Assembly (NCBI GenBank): GCA_016808115.1
Contig: JAEQBH010004109.1
Location: 1-64,000, forward strand
DNA from: Tetrastigma voinierianum
Taxonomy: Eukaryota; Streptophyta; Magnoliopsida; Vitales; Vitaceae
Reading direction: 5' to 3'
DNA: 64,000 bases
Made by a program: the position numbers and the translations under genes. Positions 23,641 through 35,189 of this stretch are shown here, one piece after another (position 1 is the first letter of the stretch; each line of letters begins with the position of its first letter). The notes beneath the pieces are model-generated. The model saw only the letters and a list, made by a program, of their open reading frames with translations. It was not told the origin of the DNA and searched no databases.

Positions 23641-24279
23641 GTTAATAAGAGGGAGGATATGTGGTCGCCAACTCCATTGCATCGTGATGTTCTCGGGCGC
23701 CGACGATGTTTACCCCGCTCTAATCGAGGTCAGACGAGCATTTTTCTCCCTCTCGCTGGATCGATATTGGTTATGGGCCGTCCCCCGCATAAAGTCAATG
23801 GGTTTGCCCAGCCCCGAGGCATGCCCTGTGACAACACGACCGTGTCACCGTGGGGCCGTCACCCCACGATTGGCTCTATATATCTCCTGAGGTGCCTAGC
23901 TCGAATCAATTTTTCTACTAGGAACTTCAAGATTTGGCAGTTGGTTGGTTTCAGGGCTACGGTCCCCGTGGATAATCACACCTAGTGGATTCAGGCTGGT
24001 CCGACCTCGCCCCCCTCATAGGGCCACTTAAAACTGGGGAGGTCCCGAATGAGGGGTAGGATCCAGTATAAGCGATGTTGAGAGGAGTGAACTGGGGGGC
24101 TCCTTCCCTTCTGGGCCTCGCCTGTCGATACTTCCGACCCTTATTCGCACTACTCTCTACCGATGGGCCTGGCTGGCCGGGTTTGCTTACTAGGGTTACC
24201 ATTACGCTGCGAGGACGGTCCGAATGTTGTCTTTCCAAAGGTGGAGAACTTATCTCGTCGTCGATATAGTCCTCCATGG

Positions 24280-25369
24280 CTGCGGGAGGATCTAGGACAA
24301 GACCTGAAGAATGGAGCGGTCGGTCCAAAGTTTCTCCTGAAGTTTTCGGCAGACCGCATCCATACTATAAACATCAATCTGCTGGACGGCTTGTCCGAAC
24401 CTGCGTGTGAAGTCCTAGATGGATTCGTCTTCTCGTTTGAGGATAGTCTGGAGGGAGCTTATATTCCCTTTCTTCCTGACTGAGCACAGATACTGGGAGA
24501 CGAACACAACCCACAACTAGCCGAATGAGTTTATCGAAACTCTAGGAAGCTTGTGGAACCAAGCCAAAGCCTGCCTCGAGGCTCGGGGCTGGGAACACTT
24601 TACATGTAAGTCTATCTTCCTGAGGATCATCGCTATTGAAGTGCAACATGGGACTGCACGGACCGGGAGGAGCCGTTGTACATAGCAAATGGATAAATAA
24701 CGAATCCGTGAGGAGGTTCATAGTCTAAAATATGTTGGCCTAATGGGGAAGACAGCATGTCGTAGGGTCCTTGAACAGGGGGATAGAGGGCTGCATGCGG
24801 GACGGGGAGCGCCCCGGGTGGATACCGTGCATGTAGAAATGAAGGGGCAGTTCCCCCAAACCTGGTGGCCATTTGTCTGGGGGGCCACTACGAACTGGTC
24901 CGCCGGTCCTCTTTCAGATTCGACGTCGCGTCTCGATCATAGCCCGACTAGGATGGCGAGGAGGTCTCTTTTTAGACTCGGCTTCCGCATTGCTTAGGGG
25001 TGGTGAGCGACGGGGAAGCGGAGAGTTGTCCGAAGAGAGCTCGTCATCAACCTGACGATCACTATGGTCTGGGTAGGGATTCGGCACTTCTCTTCCTTTA
25101 TTCACTGTGCTAAGGGCTCATTCGGAGACACCTTGGGGTTCTCAGTCCGTTTGACTCTAAGCTGGTCTGCAGTTTAGCCGCTCTCCTGGCCGTAAATGGT
25201 CCGCAGACGTTCGTAATGCAAACGATTCCGTCGCCCGCCTCCTTTTCGCTCCATTTCCTCGCGCCGTAGAGTAGGAACTGGTCCCAATGGGTGGATTTAC
25301 CGGGTTGCTAGGACATGGCGGTAAGTTCACTCGCCCGTGGATGTCTGGAACGGCTAAGGCTTTTGACAT
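24280..25369 (-). pseudogene. gag remnant, Tat-like element copy A
   Basis: A likely start is the Met at 25369 (MSKALAVPDIHGRVN). The frame 24914-25105 is Arg/Ser/Pro-rich. The frame 24633-24872 reads PLGQHILDYEPPHGFVIYPF and then AMYNGSS, a motif seen at the start of Tat gag cores. Downstream frames to about 24280 are basic and low in complexity. Several indels break it. Confidence 0.65.
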
Positions 25370-25458
25370 ATTGGGATCACTTGGGAGTGGGTGTACCCAA
25401 GAAATCGTATATCGTCTCTGAGACTTCTTGATCGACGTTTCCCACAGACGACGCCAAT

Positions 25459-26124
25459 TGTAGTCTCCAGAATTCTCAGAGTTAGTGGATCGTCGGAGCA
25501 TTCACCAATTGGTTGCAACCTGCAAAAAAAATAAGAAGACGACGGTGGTGTTCCATCACCCCTCCGATGACAAAGTTAGTCTTTTTCTGTAAGACTTAGA
25601 GCTTAGAGCAGCAGTTATCTCAATCAAGAATCTCGTACCTCATTTGGTGTGATTTGCTTCTGTTTTATGGATGGAGAAAGAGGATCCATCTTTCTTGAAG
25701 AGTGGACGATTTCTTCGCATAAAGATAGGGGAAGGTGGCATTTATTTCGCGAAGGATGACTTGTTCTTCCTTTCTATGTAATCGCTTTCCGATAAGGCCA
25801 TTGAGTGCTTTCCTATTCGCGAGGCGAGCGGACATCTACGGGAGAACTTACACATGAAGATTCGCTGCGCTGTTGGGTGGAGTTGTCGGGACGTGAGTTG
25901 GCACCCGGTAAAAGGTACCGGGGATAAGAGGTGCCTGTGCACCCGGTGGAGAGAATTGATTGGGCGTTCCCGAGTTTCCAATAAGCTGGGTCTAGTCCCC
26001 TACAAGCATCCGGGCTGAGGATCGATCAGCGCTCCTCGTCTACTGGATTGGGCCTAGTCCTATTGGGGCTCTTGAGCTGGGCCGGCTGGCTAGGGGAACC
26101 AAGCCTAGGCTCATGGTACCCACA
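25459..26124 (-). repeat. 5' LTR of Tat-like element, copy A, with PBS at its left
   Basis: Runs from TGTAGTCTCCAGAATTCTC to GGTACCCACA. Just left of it (25440-25458) the minus strand reads ATTGGCGTCGTCTGTGGGAA, in the place and style of a primer-binding site. The right flank is the GATAT duplication. Confidence 0.85.
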
Positions 26125-26875
26125 GATATATTAGAAATATCGGTAAATATCGGTAGATATTTTGACAAAAATATTGGTAAAGCGAAAATTAACAATACTA
26201 CTTTGAAATTTATGGAAATACTTTGTCAACTATAAAAACATAAATAAACAAATATATACTTATTAAAAACAATATTCATTATAATTTATCGAGAAATTAC
26301 ATTACAATAGTCATTTAAAACCAAAATGAAGATCGACAGTTTCCATTACATTATTTTATGAAGGGATCCCATCTTGATGAAGACAATATTTATAACAAGA
26401 TCTTCAAAATATTAAGATAAATCATAAAGAAAAAATAATTTGAGAGTTAAATAGAGATTGTATGTGTATAGATGAGTTTGTAAAGAAATTGTATGATTTT
26501 AGGGGTATTTATAGAAATTTTTGGAGTCAAAATAGTCATTGGATTGTCAAAAAAAACCATTCTGATTTAATTTTAACCATTGAATTTGATTTAAGTCAAA
26601 ATAGCCGATATTTACCGATATATCTCCGAGATTTACCAATATTTTACCGACATTTTTCAAAATTCCAGCACACGTCCGGGCATGAGATAAAGTCTGAATT
26701 TCCTCACTCGAAATATCGGAATTTCCGATATTTTCTCGCCAATATTTGGCGATTTCAATCATTTTCCGATTTTTTCCTCAACCGACATTTCCGCTGCCAA
26801 TATCTCTTCGGCGCCGACCGATAACCGATTTTTCAACGATATTTCGGCCGAAAAAACAAATTTTTTTGTCCCTGC
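26125..26875. mobile_element. Possible non-autonomous DNA-transposon remnant (hAT-like end)
   Basis: AT-rich segment in which ATATCGG/CCGATAT words recur many times at both ends (26139-26165 and 26600-26860), as in subterminal repeats of DNA transposons. It ends in TTTTTTTGTCCCTG, the complement of a CAGGGAC start seen in hAT elements. The Tat element sits inside its left part. No transposase is visible, and I could not find a matching left end or an 8-bp duplication. The 120-codon frame at 26462-26824 shows no domain. Confidence 0.35.
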
Positions 26876-27122
26876 TACTAACATTGTGGACTTTGGAAGA
26901 AATCATTCTCTTAAAACTTTAAAAAAAAAGAACGGGCTACTTCAATATGTTAAAATGTAGATTTTGGATTTAGGAGGAAAAATAAGATAGCAATTATAAA
27001 TCTGAAAAACAATAATATACAAAATGAATGTGACATCCAGTAGGCTTCATTAAATAATCAGAATTATTCAATTAATAATAAAAAAATTACAAAGAAATAC
27101 ATCTTTAATAATAGAGTTACCA

Positions 27123-28031
27123 TCACCAAATCCAATTAACATAGGAGTATTTTTTGCTTACAATTGGACAGGGCAAAGATACTGTAATACTTCTATCATC
27201 TAAGTCAAACACGTAAAGATTTCGTTTCTGAGTAAAGTAGATGGAATTTTCTTTAATTCCAACATTCGAAACAAGACAACACTTACCTTCACGCTTGAAA
27301 GAAAAATCGCTCGCTTACCAATAATATTTTTCACTTTCATCCATGTATCTTTAATCGATCCAAACGATAAATTTCAAAGTCCAAAATCATATGAGGCTCA
27401 AACCTTAATGATAAAATCTTGTTGACTAATAAAAGTTCATCTCCAAATTCAATCAAATACATTATGTAACCCGGCATTCCTTGCATTATAGGAACAGGTC
27501 CTTTATTATTTATAAATTTTGTAAAGCGGACAACTGGTTCTTTGAAATCACCCACTAAAATGTTTGAATGAGGATCGGTGATGGCATATATCTTTCCTTG
27601 ATGAACAATTATTCTATCCATACAGGTAAAACCATTGAATCCAATATCGGTGTAAAAAAATTTTCTAACAAATTCATCATCACCCAATTGCCATGATAAA
27701 AGAAAATAATCACTAACAAATAAGAGGTGACAATTAGGATCATTTGGACCTATCCATAAGATATGTTTATGTTATATAGTCCAAGTCTTCTATAGGGGGG
27801 AGTTGGATATTATCCATTGAGACAAGATTCAAAAGAAAATAATCATTGGAGTCAAAATCTTTTAATACCAACCATCCATTTGAGCAGCACACTACTTGTT
27901 TATTAAGCAATTCTGGGATGATCTTGATGTAATAATGATTTTCGGAGATGTTAAAGAATGTTTGTCTTTGTTTATTTTCTCCATGAGAAAAAATAAGCCA
28001 AGGATGCTTTTCACAAGCTGGAGGAAGAGAA
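27123..28031 (-). pseudogene. KIB1-like DUF295 gene B1, 5' side cut by copia
   Basis: Paralogue of A1 and better preserved. From about 28020 it reads LPPACEKHPWLIFSHGENK, then SDYFLLSWQLGDDEFVRKFF, MDRIIVHQGKIYAITDPHSN, and in a shifted frame TWMKVKNIIGKRAIFLS and LYVFDLDDRSITVSLPCPIV, the complete DUF295 propeller and tail, with a stop at about 27123-27125. At least three indels (near 27768, 27345 and 27290) break the frame. The copia insertion with TSD TATCA falls at 28032-28036, at or just upstream of the coding start, and separates the gene from its promoter, which now lies beyond 49198. Confidence 0.72.
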
Positions 28032-28036
28032 TATCA

Positions 28037-28617
28037 TGTTAGCAATTATGTGCTCTTGGGTCCCACTTAGTATTCTCAAATATATGTATAAATTATAAAT
28101 TTATAATAAATATAATTTATTATATGAACGGTTTTTTATAATAAATATAATTTATTATATGAATCCGTTATTTATAATAAATATAATTTATTATATGAAT
28201 AAATATTCCTGATGTAATGGGTTTTAAGGTTTTCTCTTGAGTTTTTTTCATACATTTTTCAGAATATGTATCAGAAAAGAAAGAATTTTTCTATTCTTTG
28301 TTTTTTTTCTAAGTGTTCTAAGATCCGCCTCTACTGCCCGATTCATTGTGCCCACACACATCCATACCACCCTCGAGGATAGATCCGGAAGATCTGACGG
28401 CAAGTGCATTGCCGACCAGAGATTGACGGTGTAGATCGTTAGTTGCGTGTCGTTGTCGTGATCCACTAAGTAGATTGTCGGGTCATTGGTCGATCTAGAA
28501 GTCTAGTTGGATCTGACCGCAAATCTACATAGTAATTTTATTTAATATCAATTTTAGATAAATTTGCATGTTTAATCATATTACAGATCCATGCTTCCGC
28601 TGTGTGTTTTTCCTTCA
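28037..28617 (+). repeat. copia LTR1 (5' outer LTR)
   Basis: A 581-bp LTR from TGTTAGCAATTATGTGCTC to TTTTTCCTTCA. It holds three units of a 35-bp palindromic repeat at 28101-28200. Immediately after it, at 28619, TTGGTATCGTGAGC forms an initiator-Met-type primer-binding site. Confidence 0.9.
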
Positions 28618-30222
28618 ATTGGTATCGTGAGCATGCCATGATTAGATATGTAAAAATTCAGGTATTCAATAATGCATAATTCTTGATGTTGATTTAGTAT
28701 GCGCGGCACCTAGGTTCTATTTCATGTTAGATCGCATGATTAGATCTCGTTAATTTTATGGATTTTTGTATTCATGAATGGATGTGAAATATTTTTAATG
28801 GTTTTGCCCTAGATCCATGGTAGATTTTTGATTGTATTAATTCGGGTTTGTAACAGTGGAGGCCGGTCATAAGATCGTTTCCTTTCCCCGGTTTTATTTA
28901 TTATTTCTTACATTTTTTTAATTAAAAATAGTTGTAATTTTAAATTTCAAACTCGTAAATCAGACACCCTTCATTATTTGGAAAGCCTGGAGAAGATCCG
29001 GACACCATCTCGTAACGTGACCACCGTGAAACGTTGAGGAGTGAGGAGACGCCACGGACGGATCGGCGGCGGCCCGAGAACGCCGTCACGCCTACACGTC
29101 GCGGCGGGAAGTTTCGCGCGGTCCTCACTCGCTGATAGTCTGGGCGCCGTAGGGGCGCTGCGGCGGAGTCGCTTTGGCGCCTACCCGGCCGGCTCGCCGC
29201 GCGCTGGTGGTTCTTCCCCGTCTGCTTTTGATTCGTGACTACGGACCTACTACCCTTCAAATTAGAACATGTTAGGGTTTTAGGGTTTTAATTTATTTTA
29301 GTTCGGGGCTTTTATGCCTTTGTAAACTAAAAATAATTGGGCCCAAGAACCTTAGGATATTTTGTAATGTGCCCAATTTTAATTTTTTAGAAAACCATGG
29401 ATTAGTTATTTAATTAATGCTTTTGTGAATGGTTTAAATTATATGCTTATAACATGCTTTATGTGATAACATGCCACATAGAATAGGTGGTGCCATATAA
29501 ATTTGCATCAATGATAATTACATGTGCATAATAATTATTATATTCTATTATCTAGTTTATCAATTATTATGGAAAAATTCTATTTCTTATTTTTTTGGAA
29601 ATAATTTTAGAAAATCCCTATTATTTAAAATATTGAATGGCGAAGGTTTTAATTAATTTAATTAATTTTAAAACCTATGGTTCCATCAGGGGTCTAATAA
29701 TAAAATGATCATGTGATGCCCCAACCCAGATAAACATGGTTGGATTTATCGATTAGACCTCAATTAGTTTCAAATTTTAATAAGATTGATCTACCTAACG
29801 GCCGGCAATCTTGGATATTAAAATAATTTTGAAATTAAACAATGGTTAAAACATTCAAACTTAATTTAATTATTACCTCCCAACGAGGCTATGAAGATAT
29901 TTTTATTAAGTGCCCAAAGTTTTGGAAACAATTAGAGCGAAATGATTATGTATTATCTAGGAAAGTTCCGTTTAAGAAGGGATTTAAGAAGGTCCGCTTT
30001 GTGACTCCCCATCTTTCCCCGAACCAACTTAGTAGGATACTAATCATTTCATGATCAAATTTAGTTTGTTATAAATATCTTGCCCAACGTAAGTGTTTAT
30101 AATGGAAACCAAATAATTGTTTACAATAAACATAAAAATAGTTTTTGGGATTAACTAAATTTTAAGATTATGTTTATTGTAAGATATTACGCTTTAATAC
30201 TAGTGTGTATTTTTTTTCGTAA
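28618..30222 (+). other. copia leader, host copy
   Basis: Long non-coding leader between PBS and gag. It contains a GC-rich block (29041-29235) and AT-rich sequence after 29322. Position about 29322 (CTTTGTA) is a seam: all extra units in the composite begin or end at or near it. The words TTCGGGGCTTTTATGCC just before the seam recur in the 3' UTR (39912-39927), so part of this leader may derive from 3' UTR sequence. No gene is supported; the frame at 29041-29238 is a GC-rich read-through. Confidence 0.6.
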
Positions 30223-33200
30223 ATGGCATCATTTAACCCACTTGCATGATTTTGAGTCAAAAGCCTATGGATGGAAATAATTATAGCGAATGGAAAACCA
30301 ACCTCAGACATTGTTCGATTTTTGAAAAACTCAAGTTTGTCCTAAATCCACACCAAAGCCTACCGAGCTCAAGAAGAAATGCATCCGACCAAGTCGAAAA
30401 GACTATGAGAATGGGACAAGGCAAATATACGCTACCGCTATATTCTTGCCGTTGTTGCTAGTCATTTGAAAGGATCAGATCTCTATCTCGAGCTGGAGCG
30501 TAAATGATCCGTGACTTCGATAAGATGCTCAGACAATCAACAAGTTCTTTAAGGCAGTCATAGCTTAGGGCTATAATGAATACTAGAATGACTGGGGAAG
30601 TGTAGGGATCATTGTCTCAAATGATGTCACATCTCAACTGTTTCAAGTGTTGGGGATGGGAAGATGGAGCAGTTGGGTCCCAAATTGATTTCATTTGAAT
30701 CCCTACTCCGATCGCTTTACTCGCTTAAAGTTAATTATAATATGAACAAGATGGATCTAACTCCGCTGCAGTTGATGCATGAACTTGAAAGTGCCGAAAG
30801 GGCTTTCGAAAAGTCAGGCGGTGTTCATATGACTGAGGGTTCTACTTTCAAGCCCAAAGGGAAACCTATAAAGGAGAAAGAATAAGAATGTGCCAGGCGG
30901 TCGTGCACCGCTTACCAAAACCACCGCTTATGAAGAAGCCGAAAGGCAAGTGCTTCAAGTGCGACGTATGGTCACCGGGAAGCGCACTGCCTCGATTGCC
31001 AAAAAGCAAGGTATGGGGTAATTTAAAATGTGAAGCAGCTTGTTTAGCGGGAGAATTATAATGATAAATGGATCATTGATTCAGATTTCACTAACCACGT
31101 CAGTTACTCTTGCAAAGGGTTCGCATAAAGCAATAGCTTGGCTGGGATGAACAGAGGTTTTTGAGGTTTGGAAATGGAGAAACATGTCTCCAAGTAAAGC
31201 ATTAGGACAAGTAGAATTATTTTTCAATAATGATAGGACTTTATGTTTAGTAGATCATTTATATGTAATCGATTTTAAAAGGAATTTAATTTCGTTAGTT
31301 GTTTATTCTCAACAAGGTTTACCAGCGGAATTTAATTCCTTTATTACAATAAGAAGTTCAACTCGCTTATTTAGAAATTCTGATTTGATAGATGGTCTTT
31401 ATTATTTAAGTCCTATGTCCTATGATGTTTTAATTATCGAAATTGTTGATAAGCATGATCACCTAGCCAAGAAAAGGAAAGTTTCAAATGAAACGCACTT
31501 TGGCATTTGCGATTAGGTCATATTAATCCTAATAGGATTCATGGTTTGCAAAAGTGGGATCTTAACTTCCCTAGACTTTGAACCTATACCAAGATGTGAA
31601 TCTTAGTTTGGAAGGTAAAATGACCAAAAGGCCCTTTAAAGCCAAAGGATATCGCGCAACCAAACCTGCTGGAATTGGTGCATACTGATGTGTGCGGACC
31701 AATAAATGTCCAAGCCAGAGGAGGGTATGAGTATTTTGTCACCTTTACAGATGACTACTCAAGATATGGATATATTTACCTAATGCGCCAAAAGTCTGAT
31801 ACTTTCACTAAATTTCGAGTATAAGGCCGAGGGGCGTAGTGCTACCAGACTCCATATCAAAGAGCTTCGGTCTGACCGAGGTGGTGAATACCTATCTCGA
31901 GAGTTTAAGTCTTACTTGACTCAAGAGGGGATAGTTTACAACTATCGCACTGGAACACCCCTAAGAAATGGAGCTGCGTAAAGAAGAAATAACTCTTCAG
32001 ATATGGTGAGGTCAATGCTTAGTTATTCATCTCTACCTATATCGTTGGGATATGCCATAGAAACCGCACGTATCTTCCGAATTCTTAAGCCTCTTCTAAA
32101 AATGGTTCCTAAGACACCCACAATTGTGGAAAGGGCGCAAGCCTAGCTTAAGCCATATCCGAATATGGGGTGCTCCCGCACATGTCTTAAGAAAGGATCC
32201 AAATAAGTTGGAATCGCGCACAGGCTCGCATGTTTGTCGCTACCCTAAAGGAACGAGAGGTGGACTATTTTATACCCTTCTGATAAAAGGTTAAGCCAGA
32301 GTACTCACGCAACTTTTTGGAGGAAGACTATATAAGCAATTTCAAACCCAAGAGTAAATAATTCTTTGAGGAGCTCGACCACCTCAAGAACAACCGGAAT
32401 CACCGCAGTTCGTTCTAATACCACTGATTCCTATGCATGTTCAAAGAGGGGAAAATGTACCCGAAGGTGAACAAGCAATGTGGTGAACCAAAGGGAACAA
32501 AGATCCAATACATGTGGAACTGTAACTAAGAGCTAGCATAAGAGGAACTAGTACCTTTACGTGCTCGTAACAAATGAACCACAACCGTGAGCTGTCAGAG
32601 GATAGAGTAAGGCTAAGCCTCATGAGATATGTCTCTAAGAAGTAGTCTTACCAAGTTATTGCTATCGGGACAAGTGAAGATGATCCCATCAATTACAAAG
32701 AAGCACCGAAGATGTGGATGTACAGGAGGTAAAAAGCCATGGACCGTGAAATGGAATCTATGTATTCCATTCGCTCCTGTCTTCAGAGGCACCCAAAGGG
32801 GTAAAACCAATAGGGTGTAAGTGGATTTACAAGAGAAAAAGAGGATCAGATGGGAAGGTGGAAACCTTCAAAGCTAGATTGGTGGAAAAAGGCTATACCC
32901 AAAAAGAGGGGATAGATTATGAAGAAACCTTTTTCGCCAAGAGTCATGCTTAAATCTATCCCGATTCTTTAGTCAGAATGCTGGCCTCGATTACGAGATT
33001 TGGCGACATGGATGTCAAAACAGCCTTTTAATGGCACTTAAATGAGGACATCTTACATGCAAGAACTGTATGGGTTCAAAGCTAAAGGCAAAGAACACAT
33101 GGTATGCAGTTGCAAAGGTCCATTTACGGACTTGGCAAGCATCTAGATCATGGAACATCAGGTTTGATCGTGCCATTACTTCTTTGGTTTTCGAGAAAAG

Positions 33201-34210
33201 CCCCGATGAACCTTGTGTTTACAAAAAGAATCCAAGCAATGTAAGGTAGTTTTTCTAGTCCTTTACGTAGATGACATATTGTTAATCGAAACGACAAAAC
33301 AAGTGTTGTAAGGTGTAAAAGATCGGGTTGCATAAACAGCTTGATATGAAAGACTCGGGAGATGCCAACTATATTCTTGGAATCAAACTTATACGACCTA
33401 AGAATAAGTTGTTACAATCTATCTCAAGCCTCTTATATCACATAAAATTCTTGTCAGTTTAACATGGAAAATTCCAAAAGGGATCCTTACCCTTGTGACA
33501 TGGAATTCATCTTTCTAAGGAGCAATCACCAAAAACTCCCTTCGAAAGCGTAAAGAACGTATGAGTAGGATACCTTATGCCTCTCTACGTAGGTAGTCCC
33601 ATGTATGCCATGTTACGCATCAAAGCCGAGACCGTTATGCAAGGAGTTGTAAGCCGGTATCAATCTGATCCCAGTGAAGAACACTGGATTGCAGTAAAGC
33701 ATATACTTAAGTATCTAAGGAGAACAAGAGATTATATGCTAGTATATTCCAATGGGAGTTTAAACCATCGTTTCATACTCGCACCTAAGGATATCGACTG
33801 GGCTGAAATCTACCGTTATGTGTTTACACTATGGTGGAGCCGTCCGTTGGAGGAGTATTAAACGCACGCGGTAGCGCATTCCACCAATACGTGTCAATAT
33901 GTTGCCGCTCGGTGCGCCTAAGGAAGCCGTGGTAGTCGGGGTTGTGTTCACATGATCTTCGCAGGTGCCGATAATCTGGGGCAGCCCAAGACATCTCATC
34001 GTGACAACAAGTAAATAGAAAGCACAAATTCAAAGAACCAAGGTATCACAAGAACAAAACACATTGAGAGGAAGTACCACTTGATCCGAGACATCACTGA
34101 AAGCGAGGAGACACAATAGCTGGTTACCAAAATAGCCGTAGGAAACCTAATGGACCCATTCACAAAAAGTGCCCCAATTGCTCAAGTTTTCAAAGACATG
34201 TAGGATTCTA
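30223..34210 (+). pseudogene. copia gag-pol copy 1
   Basis: Starts MASFNPL at 30223, one base lost before ILSQKPMDGNNYSEWKTNL. Domains in order: gag to about 30880; CCHC knuckle near 30945-30985 (GKCFKC start, degraded); protease WIIDSDFTNHV near 31070 (family DSGATNHV, catalytic Gly lost); integrase zinc finger about 31490-31600; integrase core with LVHTDVCGPINVQARGGYEY and FTDDYSRYGY at 31672-31800; RT from about 32640 with KRKRGSDGKVETFKARL and, in pieces, YVDDI near 33265; RNase H about 33570-34200. Many frameshifts and stops. It is a Ty1/copia order (integrase before RT). Confidence 0.85.
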
Positions 34211-34302
34211 TGGTGTTGCGGAGATTACCGTAATTTATTTTAGGACTAGTGGGAGTTTTTTTTATTTGAGCTTTTGTAGCAAGACAAATAAAATTATTTG
34301 TA

Positions 34303-35189
34303 AACTAAAATAATTGGGCCCAAGAACCTTAGGATATTTCAGAATAGTCTAATTTTAATTTTAGAAACCATGGATTAGGTTATTTAATTAATGCTTTTGT
34401 GAATGGTTTAAATTATATGCTTATAACAACATGTTTTATGTGATAACATGCCATATAGAATAGGTGGTGCCATATAAATTTGCATCAATGATAATTACAT
34501 GTGCATAATAATTATTATGATTCTATTATCTAGTTTAATAATTATTATGGAAAATTATTTTATTTTTTTGAAATAATTTTAGAAAATCCTCATTATTTAA
34601 AATATTGAATGGTGAAGGTTTTAATTAATTTTAATTAATTTTAAACCTAAGGGGTTTCCATTGTGGGTCTAATAATAAATGATCATGTGATGCCCCAACT
34701 ATAAACATGGTCGGGATTTATCGATTAGACCTCAATTAAGTTTCAAAATTTTAATAAGATTGATCGCCCAACGTCTAATCTTGGATATTAAAGATAATTT
34801 TGAAATTAAAACAATGGTTAAAAACATTCAAACTTAATTTAATTATTACCCCTCCCAACGAGGCTATGATATTTTTTATTAAGTGCCCAAAGAAACAATT
34901 AGAGTGAAATGATTATGTATTATCTAGAAAGTTCGTCTAAGAAGGTGGGATTTAAGTAGTCCGGCCAGACTTCATCTTTCCCGGGAAACCAACTTTAGTA
35001 GAGATGCTTCTTAATCATTTCATGATCAAATTTAGTTTGTTATAAATATCTTCTGCCAACGTAAGTGTTTATAATGGAAACCAATAATTGTTTACAATAA
35101 ATTAAAATAGTTTTTGGATTAACTAAATTTTAGATTATGTTTGCTGTAAGATATTACGTTTTAATACTAGTGTGTATTTTTTTTCGTAA
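34303..35189 (+). other. copia leader right of the seam, start of copy 2
   Basis: Repeats 29322-30222 (AAACTAAAATAATTGGGCCC onward) directly after the truncated 3' UTR of copy 1, with no LTR or PBS between. The junction shows shared TTTGTA. No gene. Confidence 0.8.

Larger units (their letters stand above)
16553..26124 (-). mobile_element. Tat/Retand-like Ty3-gypsy element, copy A
   Basis: A complete element on the minus strand, bounded by a perfect 5-bp target-site duplication GATAT (16548-16552 and 26125-26129). It has LTRs of 686 bp (left, 3') and 666 bp (right, 5'), gag, protease, RT, RNase H, a second archaeal-type RNase H, integrase and a 3' untranslated tandem array. The additional RNase H and the RT sequence point to the Tat branch (Retand/Ogre). 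A solo Tekay LTR splits protease from RT. About 7.5 kb remain without that insertion. Stops and frameshifts throughout mean no intact polyprotein. Copy B starts at 51516. Confidence 0.87.

Noticed and set aside
26462..26824. 120-codon frame in the ATATCGG-rich segment
   Set aside because: No recognisable domain, AT-driven composition, and overlap with subterminal repeats.
29041..29238. 65-codon frame in the copia leader as a captured gene
   Set aside because: GC-rich read-through with no domain; kept only as a low-interest observation about the block.
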